Of a stretch of 64,000 bases of DNA, positions 1-9,698 are shown in pieces. The position numbers and the translations under genes were made by a program. This DNA comes from CAMAXB01 sp964476565 (lineage in GTDB: Bacteria > Verrucomicrobiota > Verrucomicrobiia > Opitutales > Opitutaceae): contig CAYZBG010000001.1 in the NCBI GenBank assembly GCA_964476565.1, positions 95,238-159,237 of the forward strand, in the 5' to 3' direction. Position 1 is the first letter of the stretch; each line of letters begins with the position of its first letter. The notes beneath the pieces were generated by a model. The model searched no databases. It had not been told where the DNA came from and worked only from the letters and a program-made list of their open reading frames with translations.

Positions 1-2
1 TC

Positions 3-1691
3 CCGCAGGTGAGCTTTGTGCAGATGGACCTCGCCAAGGTGGTCGCGACCTTGAGCGCAATCTCCGAGGACTACGACCGGACGGACCTGCCGTCCAAGGG
101 CGTCAACATTGTGCTGCTGGATCCGTCGGCACGGAACCCGCCGGTCAACCTCACTCTCAGGAATCTGTCGCTGGCGCGTATCCTGGATTTCATTACTGAT
201 GCCGTCGGCTATCAGTACGAGATACAGGCAGATGCCGTGGTGGTGCGACCGGGGGGCGAAACGACCTCGCTCGATACGGAGTTCTTCCCGATTACCCGGT
301 CGACCGTGATCCGCATGACGGGCCCCGCGTTGAGCACCCCGCCTGCGCCGCCGGCGGGGGATCCGTTCGGTGCGGCCGCGCCGGCGGTCGCTGCCGCGGG
401 TGCGGAGGCGTTGGCGCTCCGCGGCTTCCTGCAGCAGGCCGGCGTGAACTTCGAAGGCACGCCCGGATCCAGTCTCGCTTACGATGGATCGGCGATGATC
501 GTGACCCAGACGGCGCGCAACCTCGAACGTATCCGGAATATCCTGCATCGGTACAACGACGTGCGCCAGGTGGAGATTGAGGCCAAGTTCATCGAGGTGC
601 AGGAGGGGGCGCTCGAAGAGTTGGGCGTGACCTGGAATGTAACCCGGCGCGGACGGCGCCTGCTGGATCCCGTGACCGGCGAGCCCCTGCGGGATGCCAC
701 GGGGGCGGAACGCTACGACGTGCAGGACCGTTTCACCTCGGGCGGAGTGCGACCGCTGGCGGAGGCGTTTCGGAATTCAAATTCGGTCAATGCGATCCTC
801 ATCGACGGCGAAGCGGCAGCGACGACGGCTCCTCCGACGTTCCCGGGGGCCGTGCTCATGGGCGGCGCCGGCAGCCCGCTGGCGGACCTGTCGGGTGCGG
901 TGGGCGACTTTGATGTACAGGCCGTGGTGCGCGCGTTGTCGCAGAAGCAAGGCACCGATCTACTCAGCGCGCCGAAGGTCACTGTGCTTTCGGGCAATAC
1001 CGCAACCATGGTGGTCGCGCAGGAGATGCGGTATCCCCAAAGTTACGGGGAGATTCAGAGTCAGGTCGGGTCGAGCAACAGTTCCGGTACCTCGGGCTCG
1101 GCAGGAGTTACGGTCACGGCCGGGACGCCGCAGGATTTCGCCACGCGCAACGTGGGCGTCGAGCTTCGGGTCACGCCGATCGTGGAGGAGGACGACTACA
1201 GCATCAGCCTCGACCTGAATCCGAAGGTGACCGAGTTCGAAGGTTTCGTCGAATACGGCGGGCCCAGTCTGGCGATTTCGTCGGGCCGGACGGTGACCGT
1301 CCCTCCAGGGTTCTACCAACCGATCTTCTCGGTGCGCGAGGTCTCGACCAAGGTTACGTTGTGGGACGGAGCAACGTTGATCATGGGAGGATTGACGCGC
1401 GAGGAGGTGAAGCAGGTCGACGATCGGATTCCCGTGCTCGGAAGCATACCGGGACTCGGTCGGCTCTTTCGTTCCAAGGGCGAGACGGCGCAGAAGCGGA
1501 ACCTGCTGATTTTTGTTACGGCCAACCTCGTCAGTCCCGGTGGCTCGCCCAAGAAGCAGGTGCTGCAGGATACGCCCCCCAGCACCCCGTTTCGCAATCC
1601 CACGTGGGTTGCCCCGGGAGGCCCATCGGCCCGACCGCGCGATCAGGTCGCGCCGCCGGCGGCCACAGCGCATCAAAACGGCGGATCCTGA
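3..1691 (+). CDS. Type II/IV-pilus type secretin, 5' end outside window
   Basis: This encodes an outer-membrane secretin, the ring channel of a type II secretion or type IV pilus system. The visible part starts with a small N0/STN-like domain (about residues 1-85), then an Ala/Pro-rich linker, an N1-like domain (about 140-190) and the secretin beta domain. The family signature near the C-terminus is clear: a WDGATLIMGGL stretch followed by IPVLGSIPGLGRLFRSK. The reading frame stays open to the window edge (codons CCG CAG precede the GTG at position 9), so that GTG need not be the start and the signal peptide is probably upstream. A Pro-rich tail of about 45 residues follows the secretin fold. 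No other secretion gene is next to it here, so the exact system (PilQ-like or GspD-like) is not settled. Confidence 0.88.
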   Translation, partial: PQVSFVQMDLAKVVATLSAISEDYDRTDLPSKGVNIVLLDPSARNPPVNLTLRNLSLARILDFITDAVGYQYEIQADAVVVRPGGETTSLDTEFFPITRSTVIRMTGPALSTPPAPPAGDPFGAAAPAVAAAGAEALALRGFLQQAGVNFEGTPGSSLAYDGSAMIVTQTARNLERIRNILHRYNDVRQVEIEAKFIEVQEGALEELGVTWNVTRRGRRLLDPVTGEPLRDATGAERYDVQDRFTSGGVRPLAEAFRNSNSVNAILIDGEAAATTAPPTFPGAVLMGGAGSPLADLSGAVGDFDVQAVVRALSQKQGTDLLSAPKVTVLSGNTATMVVAQEMRYPQSYGEIQSQVGSSNSSGTSGSAGVTVTAGTPQDFATRNVGVELRVTPIVEEDDYSISLDLNPKVTEFEGFVEYGGPSLAISSGRTVTVPPGFYQPIFSVREVSTKVTLWDGATLIMGGLTREEVKQVDDRIPVLGSIPGLGRLFRSKGETAQKRNLLIFVTANLVSPGGSPKKQVLQDTPPSTPFRNPTWVAPGGPSARPRDQVAPPAATAHQNGGS

Positions 1692-1737
1692 CCGGTCGCC
1701 GGTTGACGCCTGCGGGTGACCGGCCTTGCCTTTCCCG

Positions 1738-2619
1738 ATGGCGAAATGGTTGCTCATCGATGGCTTCAATCTGGCGTATCGCTGCTTCTTCGCAGTTCCG
1801 GAGCTCACGCGGTCCGACGGGTTTCCCACCAACGCATTGCACGGCTGGGTGAAGTCGATTTGGAAGCTGCAGGATCAGGAGCACCCTGAGGCGACGTTGG
1901 TTTTCTTTGACCTTGGCGGTGCGCAGGACCGACTCGCGCTTCTGCCGGAATACAAGGCTCAACGTGAGGAAATGCCGGAAGCCCTCGAGCGGCAGATTCC
2001 CATGATCAAGGCCCTCACCCGGGCGATGGGACTCGTGGGCGTCGAGCAGGAGGGGGTCGAAAGCGACGATCTCCTCGCCTCGCAGGCATGCGCGCTGGCC
2101 GGCGGAGGCCACGACGTCATGATCGTGAGTTCCGACAAGGACTTTGCCCAGATCGTGAGCGAACGGATCAAGATCATGCTGCCTCCGCCTTCGGCGAATC
2201 CCAAGCTCGGCTGGCGTATGCTCGATGCCGCCGGAGTAGAGGAAAAATTCGGGGTGCCGCCGGCGCAGATCGCCGACTACCTCGCCCTGATCGGCGACAC
2301 GTCGGACAACATCAAGGGCTTGGACGGAGTCGGTCCCAAGACGGCGTCGAAATGGTTGAAGGAGTTTGGCGGTGTGGAAGGCGTGATTGCCAACGCGGCC
2401 CAGCTGAAGCCGGAACGGTTTCAGGTCCAGGTTGCGGAATCGGCCGACAACTTGCGTCGCAATCTCCGACTCACGACGCTTAATCTTGGCCTGCCGGTGG
2501 TTGCAGCCGATAAGACACCGGTCGATGCCGGCGCCCTTTTCCAGCTGCTCGAAGAGCTCGAGATGAAGAGCAGCCTCGCCGAAGCGAGGAAGCGTTACAC
2601 GCAGCCCGAACTGTTTTGA
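1738..2619 (+). CDS. Stand-alone 5'-3' exonuclease / flap endonuclease
   Basis: A free-standing version of the 5'-3' exonuclease domain of DNA polymerase I (PIN-like FEN family), which removes RNA primers and 5' flaps. The start is taken at the ATG giving MAKWLLIDGFNLAYR, because the Asp of LLIDGFN is a metal ligand near the N-terminus in this family. A TTG 12 bases upstream is less likely. Further acidic metal-binding residues lie in VESDDLLAS and VSSDKDF, and the helix-3-turn-helix DNA-binding part is GLDGVGPKTASKWL. At 293 residues it lacks any polymerase domain. It follows the secretin gene by 46 bases and converges on the response regulator gene. Whether a full-length polA exists elsewhere in the genome cannot be seen. 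Confidence 0.9.
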   Translation: MAKWLLIDGFNLAYRCFFAVPELTRSDGFPTNALHGWVKSIWKLQDQEHPEATLVFFDLGGAQDRLALLPEYKAQREEMPEALERQIPMIKALTRAMGLVGVEQEGVESDDLLASQACALAGGGHDVMIVSSDKDFAQIVSERIKIMLPPPSANPKLGWRMLDAAGVEEKFGVPPAQIADYLALIGDTSDNIKGLDGVGPKTASKWLKEFGGVEGVIANAAQLKPERFQVQVAESADNLRRNLRLTTLNLGLPVVAADKTPVDAGALFQLLEELEMKSSLAEARKRYTQPELF

Positions 2620-2641
2620 GCCCGCGCCCGACCTTCGGGCC

Positions 2642-3412
2642 TCAACGACCCTCGGCGGAAACACCGGCCGGATCGAAGATATAGCCGACCCCGTGCACGG
2701 TGCGGAACGTATCCAGATTCAGGCCGTGCTGGGTGAACATCGTGCGGATCTTCACGATGTATTGGTCGAGCGAGCGGCTCTTCACGTCGGCGTGGATTCC
2801 CCAGACCGAGTGAATGAGCGCCTTCCGCGTGATCACCACGCCCTTGTTGGTGTTCAGGTAGGCGATGATGCCTAGTTCCTTCCGGCCCAATTTGTGGGTC
2901 GTGCCGTCCGGGAAACTGATCTCGAGGCGTGTCGGGTTGATCTGCGCCCCGCAGAAATCGAACGGATCGTCGCTGATCTTGGCGTTCTTGGTGACCTTGA
3001 GGTCGTCCTTGGACTCCGTGCGACGCAGCACGGCCCGAATGCGGGCAACGAGTTCGGCGTAACCGAAGGGCTTCGTGATATAGTCGTCGCCGCCCAGTTC
3101 CAAGCCGCGAACTTTGTTCACCTCCAACGCATTTCCGGTGACGAAGATGGTGGGGACGCTGATGTCGTTTTTCTTGAGATCCTCAAACAGGGCAAAGCCC
3201 GATTGATCGGGAAGGTTGACGTCCAGAAGGACGAGGTTGGCGAAATTGCGCTTCAAGAAACGCAAGGCATGCGCGGCCCGGTTGCAGAGCTGCGTTTGCA
3301 TGCCGGCCTCCTCGAGGTGGATGGAAATGAGCTTGGCCAGTTCTTCTTCGTCTTCGACGACCAAGATGAGGGGCTTTGGCTCGGCGCGGGTGGATGAAGG
3401 GACAATGGACAT
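2642..3412 (-). CDS. OmpR/PhoB-type response regulator
   Basis: A two-domain transcription regulator. The receiver domain (about residues 14-135) has the acidic pocket E20-D21-E22, the phosphoacceptor D64 in LVLLDVNLPD, T92 and K114 in ITKPFGY. The C-terminal winged helix (about 150-250) has the usual KLGRKELGIIAYL and TVHGVGYIF ends. The linker and winged helix are somewhat divergent from OmpR. No histidine kinase is next to it, so it is an orphan regulator here. Its 5' side faces hisG across a 183-base AT-rich region with a plausible promoter. Its targets are unknown. Confidence 0.93.
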   Translation of the reverse strand: MSIVPSSTRAEPKPLILVVEDEEELAKLISIHLEEAGMQTQLCNRAAHALRFLKRNFANLVLLDVNLPDQSGFALFEDLKKNDISVPTIFVTGNALEVNKVRGLELGGDDYITKPFGYAELVARIRAVLRRTESKDDLKVTKNAKISDDPFDFCGAQINPTRLEISFPDGTTHKLGRKELGIIAYLNTNKGVVITRKALIHSVWGIHADVKSRSLDQYIVKIRTMFTQHGLNLDTFRTVHGVGYIFDPAGVSAEGR

Positions 3413-3447
3413 GCAGGTAAACGCTTATATCGGCCGCTGAAGGATTT

Positions 3448-3476
3448 TTTACAATTAAAATTATGACTTTTGCCAA
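3448..3476 (-). promoter_or_regulatory. Candidate sigma-70 promoter for the response regulator
   Basis: On the minus strand a TTGGCA box and a TGTAAA box are separated by exactly 17 bases inside an AT-rich island (about 3440-3490) that stands out from the GC-rich surroundings. The boxes match the consensus at five of six and four of six positions. It lies about 35 to 65 bases before the ATG of the OmpR-type gene. This is a pattern match only. Confidence 0.35.
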
Positions 3477-3595
3477 TAAAGATTAAGACGGTGTTTCCCG
3501 CGCCGGGAGACCGGTAAAGACCCGGTGCAAGTTCCGTGCTAGCGCCTCGGGAGAATAGACTTGAAGCGCCGGCAGGCGCGGTGTCCCTTCGCGCC

Positions 3596-4480
3596 GTGTC
3601 GTCGCAAGCACCACTCCTGATGCTCGGTCTGCCGAAGGGCAGTCTCGAGGAATCCACGAAGAACCTCTTCGCCAAAGCAGGCTGGAAGATCACCACCAGT
3701 TCGCGCTCGTACCGGCCGTCGATCGACGATCCGGAACTCGATGGACGCTTCGTCCGGGCCCAGGAGGTGAGCCGTTACGTGGAGCACGGCTTTTTTGACT
3801 GCGGACTGACCGGACAAGACTGGGTGCTGGAGAACGAGTCGGATGTCGTGGAGGTCTGCGACCTCATCTACAGCCGCGCTTCGGTCAAGAAGTCGCGCTG
3901 GGTGCTTTGCGTCCCGGAAGCGTCCCCGGTAAAAACGGTCGAGGACCTCGCCGGCAAGCGGGTCGCCACCGAACTGGTCAACACTGTGAAGCGTTACTTC
4001 GAGGCGAAGCGGGTTCCGGTCGAAGTCGAGTTCTCGTGGGGAGCGACGGAGGTGAAGGTCCCGGATCTGGTCGACGCGATCGTGGACATCACCGAAACCG
4101 GTTCATCGTTGCGCGCGAACAAACTTCGCATCGTCGACACGCTGCTGGAAACCAACACCAAGCTCATTGCCAACAAGGCGAGTTGGGCCAATCCCGCGAA
4201 ACGTCGGAAAATCGAAACGATCGCCCTGCTTCTTCGCGGTGCGCTCGAGGCCGGAAGCAAGGTGGGGCTGAAGATGAACCTGCCCAAGTCGGCGCTCGAC
4301 GCCGTGGTGCGGACGCTTCCGGCGCTGCGCAACCCCACGATCTCGCCCCTCAGCAACGTCGACTGGATCGCGCTCGAGACGATCATCGACGAAAGCGTGG
4401 CCCGCGAAATCATCCCCCAGCTCAAGTCCCTCGGTGCCGAAGGCATCGTCGAGTATCCGCTCAACAAGGTCGTCTACTGA
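3596..4480 (+). CDS. hisG: ATP phosphoribosyltransferase (long form)
   Basis: Catalyses the first step of histidine synthesis, joining ATP and PRPP to phosphoribosyl-ATP in the cytosol. The N-terminal part starts LMLGLPKGSLEEST and the PRPP-binding loop is DITETGSSLRAN. About 80 C-terminal residues after KVGLKMNLPKS form the regulatory ACT-like domain of the long-form enzyme, so no HisZ partner is needed and histidine feedback is expected. The GTG at 3596 is chosen because it leaves a short lead of about eight residues before the conserved start; GTG at 3581, GTG at 3536 and ATG at 3620 are alternatives, and none has a clear ribosome-binding site. aguB follows after 23 bases, and no other his gene is in the window. 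Confidence 0.92.
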   Translation: MSSQAPLLMLGLPKGSLEESTKNLFAKAGWKITTSSRSYRPSIDDPELDGRFVRAQEVSRYVEHGFFDCGLTGQDWVLENESDVVEVCDLIYSRASVKKSRWVLCVPEASPVKTVEDLAGKRVATELVNTVKRYFEAKRVPVEVEFSWGATEVKVPDLVDAIVDITETGSSLRANKLRIVDTLLETNTKLIANKASWANPAKRRKIETIALLLRGALEAGSKVGLKMNLPKSALDAVVRTLPALRNPTISPLSNVDWIALETIIDESVAREIIPQLKSLGAEGIVEYPLNKVVY

Positions 4481-4503
4481 GGCGGCCACGTCGTTCCCGA
4501 CCC

Positions 4504-5388
<885 letters not shown>

Positions 5389-5393
5389 GTCCC

Positions 5394-6479
5394 GTGGCCA
5401 CTTCCCGGAAGGCTTCGAATTCCTCCGCGCGTAGCTCCGCGACCGGACGCACGCCGGCTGCCCTTGGCTTCCGCATGCCGGCGGAGTGGGCGCCCCAGGC
5501 CGCGATCTGGCTTTCGTGGCCGCACAAGCGCGCGTCCTGGCCGGGTCAGTTCCGCCCCATCCCGTATGTCTTCGCCGGCATTGTGGCGCAGATCAGCCGG
5601 TTTGAGGCCGTGCGCATCAACTGCGCCGCCGCCCTGCAGCCGCGCGCGCAGCGGCTGTGTGCCAAGGCCGGTGCGGACATGGAACGGGTGACCTTCTACG
5701 ATCATCCGACCAACGATGCTTGGTGCCGCGACCATGGACCGATTTTCGTGAAACACCGCCGGACCGGGGAGGTGGCGGTGACGGACTGGGTGCACACGGC
5801 ATGGGGCGGGAAGTACCCGCCCTACGACCTCGACAACACGATTCCGCCGTTGGTGGCGAAGAAACTGCGCATGCGGCGCTTCGAGAACAATATGGTCCTC
5901 GAGGGCGGCTCGATCGACGTGAATGGCGAAGGATTACTGCTGACCAGTGAGCAGTGTCTGTTGAACAAGAACCGCAATCCGCACCTCAGCCGGACCGAGA
6001 TCGAGCGCAACCTGTGCGACTACTTGGGGGTGACAACCGTGCTGTGGGTGGGCGATGGTATCATTGGAGATGATACCGATGGGCACATCGACGACATCAC
6101 CCGGTTCTACAAGCCCGACGGCTTCATCACCTGCGTGGAGAAGAATCGCCGCGACCCGAATCACCGCATCCTGGCGGAAAATCTCGAGCGCCTGTCTTCT
6201 TTCCGCACGCCGCAGGGACGGAAGTTCGACCTCGTGGAGTTGCCGATGCCGAAGCCGTTCGCGATCCAAGGGCAGCAAGTTCCGGCCAGCTATGCGAATT
6301 TCCTGATCATCAACGGTGCCGTCCTCGTTCCGACCTTCCGGCAGAAGAAGCGTGACGCGGAGGCCTGTGCGATCATCGGCGGCTGCTTCCCGGGCCGCGA
6401 AGTGATTGGGATCGATTGCTACGATCTGATCTGGGGCCTCGGCACCCTCCACTGTATTTCTCAGCAGCAACCCGCCTGA
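5394..6479 (+). CDS. aguA: Agmatine deiminase
   Basis: Converts agmatine to N-carbamoylputrescine, the substrate of the preceding gene product. It is a pentein-fold guanidine deiminase of 361 residues from a GTG start. The nucleophile is C354 in GTLHCISQQQPA, preceded by the catalytic His and acidic residues in DTDGHIDD and the WCRDHGPIF stretch. About 25 N-terminal residues rich in Ser, Ala and Arg come before the conserved GFRMPAEWAP, so the real start could be a little later. With aguB it gives a two-step polyamine pathway that would need agmatine from an arginine decarboxylase encoded elsewhere. Confidence 0.94.
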   Translation: MATSRKASNSSARSSATGRTPAALGFRMPAEWAPQAAIWLSWPHKRASWPGQFRPIPYVFAGIVAQISRFEAVRINCAAALQPRAQRLCAKAGADMERVTFYDHPTNDAWCRDHGPIFVKHRRTGEVAVTDWVHTAWGGKYPPYDLDNTIPPLVAKKLRMRRFENNMVLEGGSIDVNGEGLLLTSEQCLLNKNRNPHLSRTEIERNLCDYLGVTTVLWVGDGIIGDDTDGHIDDITRFYKPDGFITCVEKNRRDPNHRILAENLERLSSFRTPQGRKFDLVELPMPKPFAIQGQQVPASYANFLIINGAVLVPTFRQKKRDAEACAIIGGCFPGREVIGIDCYDLIWGLGTLHCISQQQPA

Positions 6480-6621
6480 CAACCGCGGGTGGGCCAACGG
6501 ATGTCGCGTCACCGACTCCGGCGAGCCCTGCCGATTTGGGATCGACCTGCCCACCCGGCGAAGGCCATTTTCTTTCGGCCCGGCCGCCACCTTGGTCCGG
6601 TTTCCAGGTCCTTCTCTTACC

Positions 6622-7092
6622 GTGCGCTTCCCCGTTCTCCTTGCCGCCTTGATTGCCCTCCTCGCCCTGACCGGTTGCGACTCGCTTCCGGCGCGGCTGT
6701 CAGATCGCTTTGCGAACGTAGCGCCCCAGGAACGCGAGATCGAGGCGGACCGAAGCGTGGTCTTTCAAGCCACCCAGCTGGCCTTCAAGAAGATCGGCTT
6801 CACGGTCGATCGCGCCCTTGAGGCCCAGGGTATAGTGGTGGCGCGGAGTAACTTGCGCTCGGACGATGCCTTCGTGGGCGTGAGGCAGTACGAGATGGAT
6901 GTCAAAGTGAGGGAGTTCGGTGAGGGTGCATCCAAAATCGCCATCCGACTGCAGGAGCAAGTGGAGGGTGAGGTCAAAGCCGGGGCGACGAGCCATGTCC
7001 TGCGTGAGCATGGCCTGTATGACTCGTTTTTCGCGGCCCTCGACGCTTCGTTGGCCGAGCTCAAGTCCGGCACGGACCAGCCGCGAAAGTAG
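6622..7092 (+). CDS. Predicted lipoprotein of unknown function
   Basis: A small secreted protein. From the GTG at 6622 it begins VRFPVLLAALIALLALTGC, a lipoprotein signal peptide with a lipobox (LTGC), so the mature protein should be anchored by its Cys. An in-frame TTG 30 bases upstream is an alternative start. The roughly 135-residue mature part is mixed and not low complexity, with no motif I recognise. It follows aguA by 142 bases and precedes the ribosomal protein S1 gene. Function unknown. Confidence 0.65.
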   Translation: MRFPVLLAALIALLALTGCDSLPARLSDRFANVAPQEREIEADRSVVFQATQLAFKKIGFTVDRALEAQGIVVARSNLRSDDAFVGVRQYEMDVKVREFGEGASKIAIRLQEQVEGEVKAGATSHVLREHGLYDSFFAALDASLAELKSGTDQPRK

Positions 7093-7171
7093 GGCCTCGG
7101 TGCCGTACTTTCCGCTTGCTCCGAGCGTGGCGTTGCCGCGATTCTGACCGTTCGCGGCATTCGTTTCGGTC

Positions 7172-7207
7172 AGACCGGTGCCTCCGCCGCGGTGCTCCCA
7201 CCGGTCT
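7172..7207 (+). promoter_or_regulatory. Stem-loop in the leader of rpsA
   Basis: A perfect nine-base-pair inverted repeat (AGACCGGTG with CACCGGTCT) encloses an 18-base GC-rich loop about 90 bases before the rpsA start and 80 bases after the lipoprotein gene. No T-run follows, so it is not a standard intrinsic terminator. Ribosomal protein S1 is known to control its own translation in other bacteria, so a leader structure is possible here, but this is inference. Confidence 0.3.
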
Positions 7208-7297
7208 TACGTCAGTCAACCATCAACCAACGGCCCGCAAGGGTCATAACGGATGATCGGCGCTGCGGGGCAGGCGGCGTTTGTCCGTGTTTTCGTC

Positions 7298-8968
7298 ATG
7301 AGTTCCATCATGGAAGAACTGCTCGCGCAGTCGTCCTTCGATCAATTGAAGGAAGGCAGCATCGTGGCAGGGGTTATCACCGAAATCCGCCAAAACGAGG
7401 TCGTCGTCGACATCGGGGGCAAGTCCGAAGGCGTCGTCCCGGCCAATGAATTCATCGATCTCGGTGAGCTCCAGGTGGGCTCGCCGATCGAGGTCCTGAT
7501 CGAAAAGGTCGAGGACAAGAACGGCAACCCCGTCATTTCCTACGACAAGGCGCAGCAGAAGAAGAACTGGGAGAACATTCTCACCAAGTTCCCCGAAGGC
7601 TCCGTCGTCGCGGGCCGCGTCCGCGCCAAGGTCAAGGGCGGCCTGATCGTTTCGATCGGCGTCGACTCCTTCCTGCCGGCTTCGCACATCGATGTGCAGC
7701 CGCCCAAGAATCTCGACCAGTACGTGGGCCAGACCTACGACTTCAAGGTCCTCAAGATCAACCTCGAGCGCCAGAACATCGTCCTCTCCCGCCGCGAGCT
7801 CATCGAGCAGCAGCGCACCGAGAAGCGCCGCAACCTGCTCGACTCGATCCAGCCGGGCCAAGTCCGCAAGGGCGTGGTCAAGAACATCACCGACTTCGGC
7901 GCGTTCATCGACCTCGACGGCATGGACGGCCTGCTCCACATCACCGACATGTCGTGGGGCCGCATCGGTCACCCGTCCGAGATGCTCAAGCAGGGCGAGG
8001 AGATCGAGGTCATGGTCATCGACATCAACCGCGAGAAGGAGCGCGTCTCCCTCGGCCTCAAGCAGACCAAGAACAACCCGTGGGACAACATCGACCACAA
8101 GTTCCCGGTCGGCGCCAAGGTCCGCGGCAAGGTCGTCAACCTCGTCCCCTACGGCGCGTTCATCGAGCTCGAGCCGGGCGTCGAGGGCCTCGTCCACATC
8201 ACCGAGATGTCCTGGACCAAGCGCATCACCAAGCCCTCCGAGCTGCTCAAGGTCGGCCAGGAGCTCGATGCGGTCGTCCTCGGCATCCAGAAGGACGAGC
8301 AGAAGATCTCGCTCGGCCTCCGCCAGCTCGAGCCGAACCCGTGGGACATGGTTCGCCACAACTACCCGATCGGCGCCCGCGTCCGCGGCAAGGTGCGCAA
8401 CATGACCACCTACGGCGCCTTCATCGAACTCGAGGAAGGCATCGACGGTATGGTGCACGTCTCCGACATGTCGTGGACCCGCAAGGTCAACCACCCGTCG
8501 GAAGTGCTCAAGAAGGGCGACGAGGTCGACGCCATCGTGCTCGACGTCGATCCGAACCAGCAGCGCATCAGCCTCGGCATGAAGCAGCTCGCCGTCGATC
8601 CGTGGACCGACATCGACAGCTTCTTCAAGATCGGCGACGTCGTGCAGGGAACCGTCACCAAGATCACCTCCTTCGGCGCCTTCGTGGAGCTCAAGGACGG
8701 CATCGATGGCCTCGTGCACATCTCGCAGATCAGCGAGGAGCGCATCGAGAAGGTGAAGGACATCCTCAAGCCCGGCCAGCAGGTCACGGCCCGCGTCATC
8801 AAGATCGACCGCGACGAGCGCCGCCTCGGCCTCTCAATCAAGGCCGCCAACTACTCGGCCGACCAGCTGGCCGCGGAGACGGCGAGCTACGACGCGCTCA
8901 ACCGCGACAGCTCCGGCGACATGATGAACCTCGGCGACATCCTCGACGAGGCCGCGAAGAAGGAATAA
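7298..8968 (+). CDS. rpsA: 30S ribosomal protein S1
   Basis: RNA-binding ribosomal protein that helps mRNA bind to the 30S subunit. The ATG at 7298 (MSSIMEELLAQSS) is chosen because S1 repeats begin within about 20 residues; another ATG is at 7310. Six S1 OB-fold repeats follow. The last four are close copies with the pattern YGAFIELE or FGAFVELK, then GLVHI, then a P-S-E or similar helix and an RISLG-type end. Between repeats the phrase NPWDN or NPWDM recurs. It has about 556 residues, as usual for six-domain S1. A strong terminator follows directly. Confidence 0.97.
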   Translation: MSSIMEELLAQSSFDQLKEGSIVAGVITEIRQNEVVVDIGGKSEGVVPANEFIDLGELQVGSPIEVLIEKVEDKNGNPVISYDKAQQKKNWENILTKFPEGSVVAGRVRAKVKGGLIVSIGVDSFLPASHIDVQPPKNLDQYVGQTYDFKVLKINLERQNIVLSRRELIEQQRTEKRRNLLDSIQPGQVRKGVVKNITDFGAFIDLDGMDGLLHITDMSWGRIGHPSEMLKQGEEIEVMVIDINREKERVSLGLKQTKNNPWDNIDHKFPVGAKVRGKVVNLVPYGAFIELEPGVEGLVHITEMSWTKRITKPSELLKVGQELDAVVLGIQKDEQKISLGLRQLEPNPWDMVRHNYPIGARVRGKVRNMTTYGAFIELEEGIDGMVHVSDMSWTRKVNHPSEVLKKGDEVDAIVLDVDPNQQRISLGMKQLAVDPWTDIDSFFKIGDVVQGTVTKITSFGAFVELKDGIDGLVHISQISEERIEKVKDILKPGQQVTARVIKIDRDERRLGLSIKAANYSADQLAAETASYDALNRDSSGDMMNLGDILDEAAKKE

Positions 8969-8997
8969 GCCCCTTCGTCCTCATCCGCCCAGACTTC

Positions 8998-9030
8998 AAG
9001 GCGCCCGGAGCAATCCGGGCGCCTTTTTTT
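8998..9030 (+). terminator. Intrinsic terminator after rpsA
   Basis: A perfect 12-base-pair stem (AAGGCGCCCGGA with TCCGGGCGCCTT) around a GCAA tetraloop is followed by a run of Ts. It lies 30 bases after the rpsA stop codon. Confidence 0.92.
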
Positions 9031-9145
9031 GTCCATTTCCCCGCGCGGGCCGTTGCTGTCGCTGGGCGTTCAGGCCGTGGGTCGTTTGGCTCAACGTCCG
9101 CGGCTGGTGGTGGGCGGCCTTACGGTGCCCCGCGGTGCCAAGGCC

Positions 9146-9511
9146 TCATGCTTCGCAGACGCCCCCTGGTACTTCGGGGCGAAGCTCGATCGAGCAGCCT
9201 GCGGCGAGGCCGGGAAACGAACGGGCGTAGGCGAGCGCGATGTCGTACGAGGAGCAGTCAATGCACTCGAGGCCGCCCAGGAATTCGCGCGTTTCGGCGA
9301 ACGGCCCGTCAGTGACCGTGATCCGTTGGCCGTCGGACCGCACGGTCTTCGCGGTCGCGACCGGCTGCAGGCCGATCGCGGCGACGCCATGACCGTGCTT
9401 CAGGATGTCGGCGTGCCATTGCCCGCAGGCTGCGTGCACACGATTTTGCTCCTCGCGGGAGAGGCGTCCGAAGCGGACTGGATCAACGTAGATCAAGAGG
9501 GAGTACTTCAT
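9146..9511 (-). CDS. YCII/DGPF-domain protein
   Basis: A small cytosolic protein of the YCII-related superfamily. It starts MKYSLLIYVDPVRFG and contains VTDGPFAETREFLGG, the DGPF motif that names the family, about halfway. It has 121 residues, as is usual. Members are often found near ECF sigma factors, but here the neighbours are rpsA and a primary-type sigma gene, which ends with its own terminator, so this gene should have its own promoter within about 135 bases. Biochemical function is unknown for most members. Confidence 0.85.
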   Translation of the reverse strand: MKYSLLIYVDPVRFGRLSREEQNRVHAACGQWHADILKHGHGVAAIGLQPVATAKTVRSDGQRITVTDGPFAETREFLGGLECIDCSSYDIALAYARSFPGLAAGCSIELRPEVPGGVCEA

Positions 9512-9645
9512 GAGACCGGGAGAGGTTTGTCCTGGTCGAACGGATCGAGCCGATTTCGACCGGCACCGACGATTGACGCCACGATCGGGCCGGCCTTCGA
9601 GCGGGAAAGGGCCGCCTCGCTGGGAACTGCTCGGCGGTACGGCAT

Positions 9646-9675
9646 AAAAAAGGCGGCAACCCCGAGGTTGCCGCC
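9646..9675 (-). terminator. Intrinsic terminator after the sigma factor gene
   Basis: On the minus strand a perfect ten-base-pair stem (GGCGGCAACC with GGTTGCCGCC) with a four-base loop is followed by six Ts. It begins 23 bases after the stop codon of the sigma factor gene and separates it from the YCII gene. Confidence 0.92.
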
Positions 9676-9698
9676 AGAAAACCACGCAAAGGAAATGC

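Noticed and set aside
2626..2640. Short hairpin GCCCGA/TCGGGC between the exonuclease and response regulator genes
   Set aside because: The stem is only six pairs with a three-base loop and no T-run, too weak to call a terminator in GC-rich DNA.
3502..3514. GCCGGGAGACCGG resembles the B12 box of cobalamin riboswitches, and a GGTGCAAGTTCCG follows
   Set aside because: The upstream part is AT-rich and lacks the rest of the conserved core (such as CCCGCAACTGT), the order of the elements is wrong, and the downstream gene hisG is not a cobalamin-linked gene.
7244..8719. A 491-residue open frame on the minus strand rich in Asp, Glu, Leu and Val
   Set aside because: It is the reverse complement of the repetitive rpsA gene; its apparent repeats mirror the S1 repeats.
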